DNA of 7,068 nucleotides from Planctomycetota bacterium (lineage in GTDB: Bacteria; Planctomycetota; Phycisphaerae; Sedimentisphaerales; SG8-4): the NCBI GenBank assembly GCA_030607345.1, contig JAUWKC010000087.1, forward strand, positions 1-7,068, in the 5' to 3' direction. The notes under the pieces were generated by a model. The model did no database searches. It saw only the letters and a list, made by a program, of their open reading frames with translations, and was not told the DNA's origin. Below, one piece after another: positions 5,276-7,068 of this stretch (its first letter is position 1; each line of letters opens with the position of its first letter). A program made the translations under genes and the position numbers.

Positions 5276-5740
5276 ATGATTAAGGAAATAAAAGGTCAAG
5301 TGACAGCCGGCAAGGGCAGTTATGCCATCGTCGTCAGCCGGTTCAACGAGTTCATAACGGGCAAACTGCTTTCCGGCACAATAGACTGTCTTCGCCGGCA
5401 CGGCGCCGGTGATGAACAACTCTATGTGGTATGGGTGCCGGGGGCCTGCGAAATCACGGTAACTGCAAGAAAGCTGGCGCAAAGCGGCAAATACGCTGCG
5501 GTTATCTGCCTCGGCGCCGTCATACGCGGCCAGACCGGCCATTATGATTATGTGTGTCAGCAGGTGGTCCGCGGCATCGGTCAAATCAACTACGAGTCTG
5601 GGGTGCCGGCGATATTCGGCGTTTTGACCTGCGACACGCTCGAACAGGCAGTAGAAAGGGCAGGTACAAAGATGGGCAACGCCGGCGCCGATGCAGCAAT
5701 GACGGCTATGGAAATAGCCAACGTGATGGACCAGATTTAA
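5276..5740 (+). CDS. ribH: 6,7-dimethyl-8-ribityllumazine synthase
   Basis: This enzyme catalyses the penultimate step of riboflavin synthesis, condensing 5-amino-6-ribitylaminouracil with 3,4-dihydroxy-2-butanone 4-phosphate. The 154-residue length matches the family. Motifs run in order: VVSRFNEFI (substrate-binding Phe23/Asn24), VWVPGACEI at 52-60 (usually VPGAFEIP), CLGAVIRGQT phosphate-binding loop at 78-87 followed by the catalytic His89 in GHYDYV, PAIFGVLTCDT at 111-121, and RAGTKMGNAGADAA with Arg128. Family members assemble into pentamers or 60-mer shells in the cytoplasm. The ATG at 5276 is favoured over the in-frame GTG at 5204 because it gives the normal N-terminus and has GGAGAAG 7-13 bases upstream. 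It is first in the apparent ribH-nusB-parA operon. The pairing with nusB is common in bacteria. Other rib genes are not in the window. Confidence 0.96.
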   Translation: MIKEIKGQVTAGKGSYAIVVSRFNEFITGKLLSGTIDCLRRHGAGDEQLYVVWVPGACEITVTARKLAQSGKYAAVICLGAVIRGQTGHYDYVCQQVVRGIGQINYESGVPAIFGVLTCDTLEQAVERAGTKMGNAGADAAMTAMEIANVMDQI

Positions 5741-5816
5741 GGATTGGCTTTGTACTTTTGTTTTTGTCTGGATACCACTGTAAGTTCATCTTGTGCGTAG
5801 TTTTTGGGGCCGGCGT

Positions 5817-6233
5817 GTGGATAAAAGAACCAGGGCCAGAGAATTGGCGATACAGGCGCTGCATCAACTCGACATCCAGGGAAACGACTTGCTGGCGCGG
5901 CTGGATGAATTCTTTGCGGAAAACGAGACTGATAGGTCGGTGCGCAAGCTCGCACGCGACTGGACGAAGCGAACCTGGCAGGACTTGGCGCAGTGCGACC
6001 GGTACATATCAGCCTGCATAATAAAATGGCAGTTATCCCGTCTCTCGACGGTGGATAAAAGTATTTTGAGATTGGCTGTGTATCAGTTAAAATCCTGTCC
6101 TGATATTCCGCCGAGAGTTGTGATAAATGAGGCCATTGAGCTTGCCAAAAAGTTCGGTTCCGACAAGTCTGGTTCGTTTGTAAACGGCGTGCTTGATGGT
6201 TTTCTGAAGAAGATTCGGTCCGGCAACATATAA
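5817..6233 (+). CDS. nusB: Transcription antitermination factor NusB
   Basis: NusB, with NusE (ribosomal protein S10), binds boxA in rRNA leaders and prevents premature Rho-dependent termination. With the GTG start at 5817 the protein has 138 residues, close to the E. coli length, and begins VDKRTRARELAIQALHQLD, the typical basic N-terminal RNA-binding helix. The second half carries the family core: LSTVDKSILRLAVYQL (77-91), IPPRVVINEAIELAKKFG (97-114) and SGSFVNGVLDG (118-128). GTG 5817 is preferred over GTG 5793 because GGGG lies 7 bases upstream and the longer form adds an atypical MRSFWGRR extension. It sits 76 bases after ribH with no terminator between, and 18 bases before the ParA gene. 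The assignment is secure; only the start is arguable. Confidence 0.94.
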   Translation: MDKRTRARELAIQALHQLDIQGNDLLARLDEFFAENETDRSVRKLARDWTKRTWQDLAQCDRYISACIIKWQLSRLSTVDKSILRLAVYQLKSCPDIPPRVVINEAIELAKKFGSDKSGSFVNGVLDGFLKKIRSGNI

Positions 6234-6251
6234 ACTACCGCGGAAACGTGC

Positions 6252-7068
6252 ATGAGAAAAATAGCCGTGCTAAACCAGAAAGGCGGAGTCGGCAAGACCA
6301 CAACCGTGGTCAATGCCGCCGCTGCTCTTGCCAGTGCGGGTCTGCGAGTGATCGCCGTGGATATGGACCCCCAGGCCCATCTTACAATACACCTTGGAGT
6401 AGAGCCTGAGAAAATCACATCGGGTTCTTATACTGTCCTGACCCAGGCCGACGCGCTTGAGCAGGTGATTATGCTTGTACGGCACAATCTCTGGCTGCTG
6501 GCTGCAAATATCGACCTTGTGGGCGCCGAAAGCGAGCTGGTCAGCGTGGTCGGCCGGGAAACCATTCTACGAGAGGCGTTACGGTCGGTTGACGACAAAT
6601 TCGACTATCTGCTAATCGACTGTCCTCCTTCGCTGGGTTTGCTGACGTTGAACGCCCTGGCGGCAGCCGACGAGATTTTGATTCCACTTCAGCCCCATTT
6701 TCTGGCGTTGCAGGGATTCGGAAAACTGCTTCAGACCGTGGACCTGGTGAGCAAGAGAATCAACCCCGGCTTGAAGGTCATGGGGATTTTGCTGTGCATG
6801 TTCGACAGCCGGGCGTCGCTTCCAAACGAGGTCAAGGCAGATATCGAGCAGTTTCTCGAAAGCGCACGGGGCACCAATAGTGCCTGGGCACAGGCCCGTG
6901 TCATACCTGTTCATATCCGGAGAAACATCAAACTCGCTGAGGCCCCCGGTTACGGCAAAACGATTTTCGAGTATGAGCCGAACTGTCACGGCGCCGAAGA
7001 CTACAAGAAGGCCGCGGAGTTCCTGTGGCCCGAAATTCGGCGGTCGGTCAGGCCTGATGCGCAGGAGG
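6252..7068 (+). CDS. parA: ParA/Soj-family chromosome-partitioning ATPase, 3' end outside the window
   Basis: A deviant Walker-type ATPase that, with ParB bound to parS sites, segregates chromosome origins. ATP-driven dimers bind DNA non-specifically. The 272 residues present start MRKIAVLNQKGGVGKTTT, with the signature Lys10 and P-loop Lys15. They continue with the A' motif VDMDPQAH (36-43), Walker B YLLIDCPPS (119-127), the PLQPHFLALQG block, and the C-terminal IKLAEAPGYGKTIFEY that is typical of Soj. The usual ParA body (about 255 residues) is complete, and the frame remains open at the window edge, so there is a longer tail than usual. The A' motif reads QAHL where most Soj proteins have QGN. 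It starts 18 bases after nusB, so translation is probably coupled within one operon. Only a weak GGAAA precedes the ATG. A parB should be sought just downstream. MinD is less likely given the Soj-type C-terminal motif. Confidence 0.93.
   Translation, partial: MRKIAVLNQKGGVGKTTTVVNAAAALASAGLRVIAVDMDPQAHLTIHLGVEPEKITSGSYTVLTQADALEQVIMLVRHNLWLLAANIDLVGAESELVSVVGRETILREALRSVDDKFDYLLIDCPPSLGLLTLNALAAADEILIPLQPHFLALQGFGKLLQTVDLVSKRINPGLKVMGILLCMFDSRASLPNEVKADIEQFLESARGTNSAWAQARVIPVHIRRNIKLAEAPGYGKTIFEYEPNCHGAEDYKKAAEFLWPEIRRSVRPDAQE

Noticed and set aside
5741..5816. Terminator or promoter between ribH and nusB
   Set aside because: The T-rich stretches are not preceded by a stem and no paired -35/-10 hexamers stand out, so readthrough is the simpler view.

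Overview
The window is bacterial chromosomal DNA of moderate GC content with densely packed housekeeping genes. It shows no insertion sequence, phage gene or CRISPR array. The best taxonomic guess is an anaerobic bacterium, possibly of the Planctomycetota (Phycisphaerae-like). This rests on a Re-citrate-synthase-type enzyme, a ribH-nusB-parA gene order, weak or absent Shine-Dalgarno sequences at several starts, and a tRNA without an encoded CCA. It is an inference from general feel, not a database match.

Left part (1-900): about 470 bases hold no certain protein gene. They contain an extended -10 promoter, a 13-bp helix with a T-rich tail (together a candidate small RNA), and an overlapping minus-strand open frame cut by the window edge. 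A plus-strand rbsD (D-ribose pyranase) follows, with its own candidate promoter and a good ribosome binding site. Converging on it from the minus strand is a two-gene block: a citrate/homocitrate-synthase-family enzyme (3161 to 1815), then a HAD-family phosphatase-like protein (1768 to 992), 46 bases apart. Just upstream of this block, on the same strand, lies tRNA-Leu(UAA).

Middle part (3528-4928): a minus-strand protein built of twelve tandem 34-residue TPR units followed by a strongly basic tail. A 347-base divergent spacer follows, rich in hairpins, with a good sigma-70-type promoter for the right-hand genes.

Right part (5276-7068): plus-strand ribH (lumazine synthase), nusB (transcription antitermination factor) and a ParA/Soj-type ATPase that runs off the window. 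They are closely spaced (76 and 18 bases) with no visible terminator between them, so they probably form one operon covering riboflavin synthesis, rRNA antitermination and chromosome partitioning. No wholly new protein system is evident. The most interesting unexplained signals are the candidate small RNA at the left, the alternative hairpins in front of ribH, and the identity of the citrate-synthase-like enzyme.
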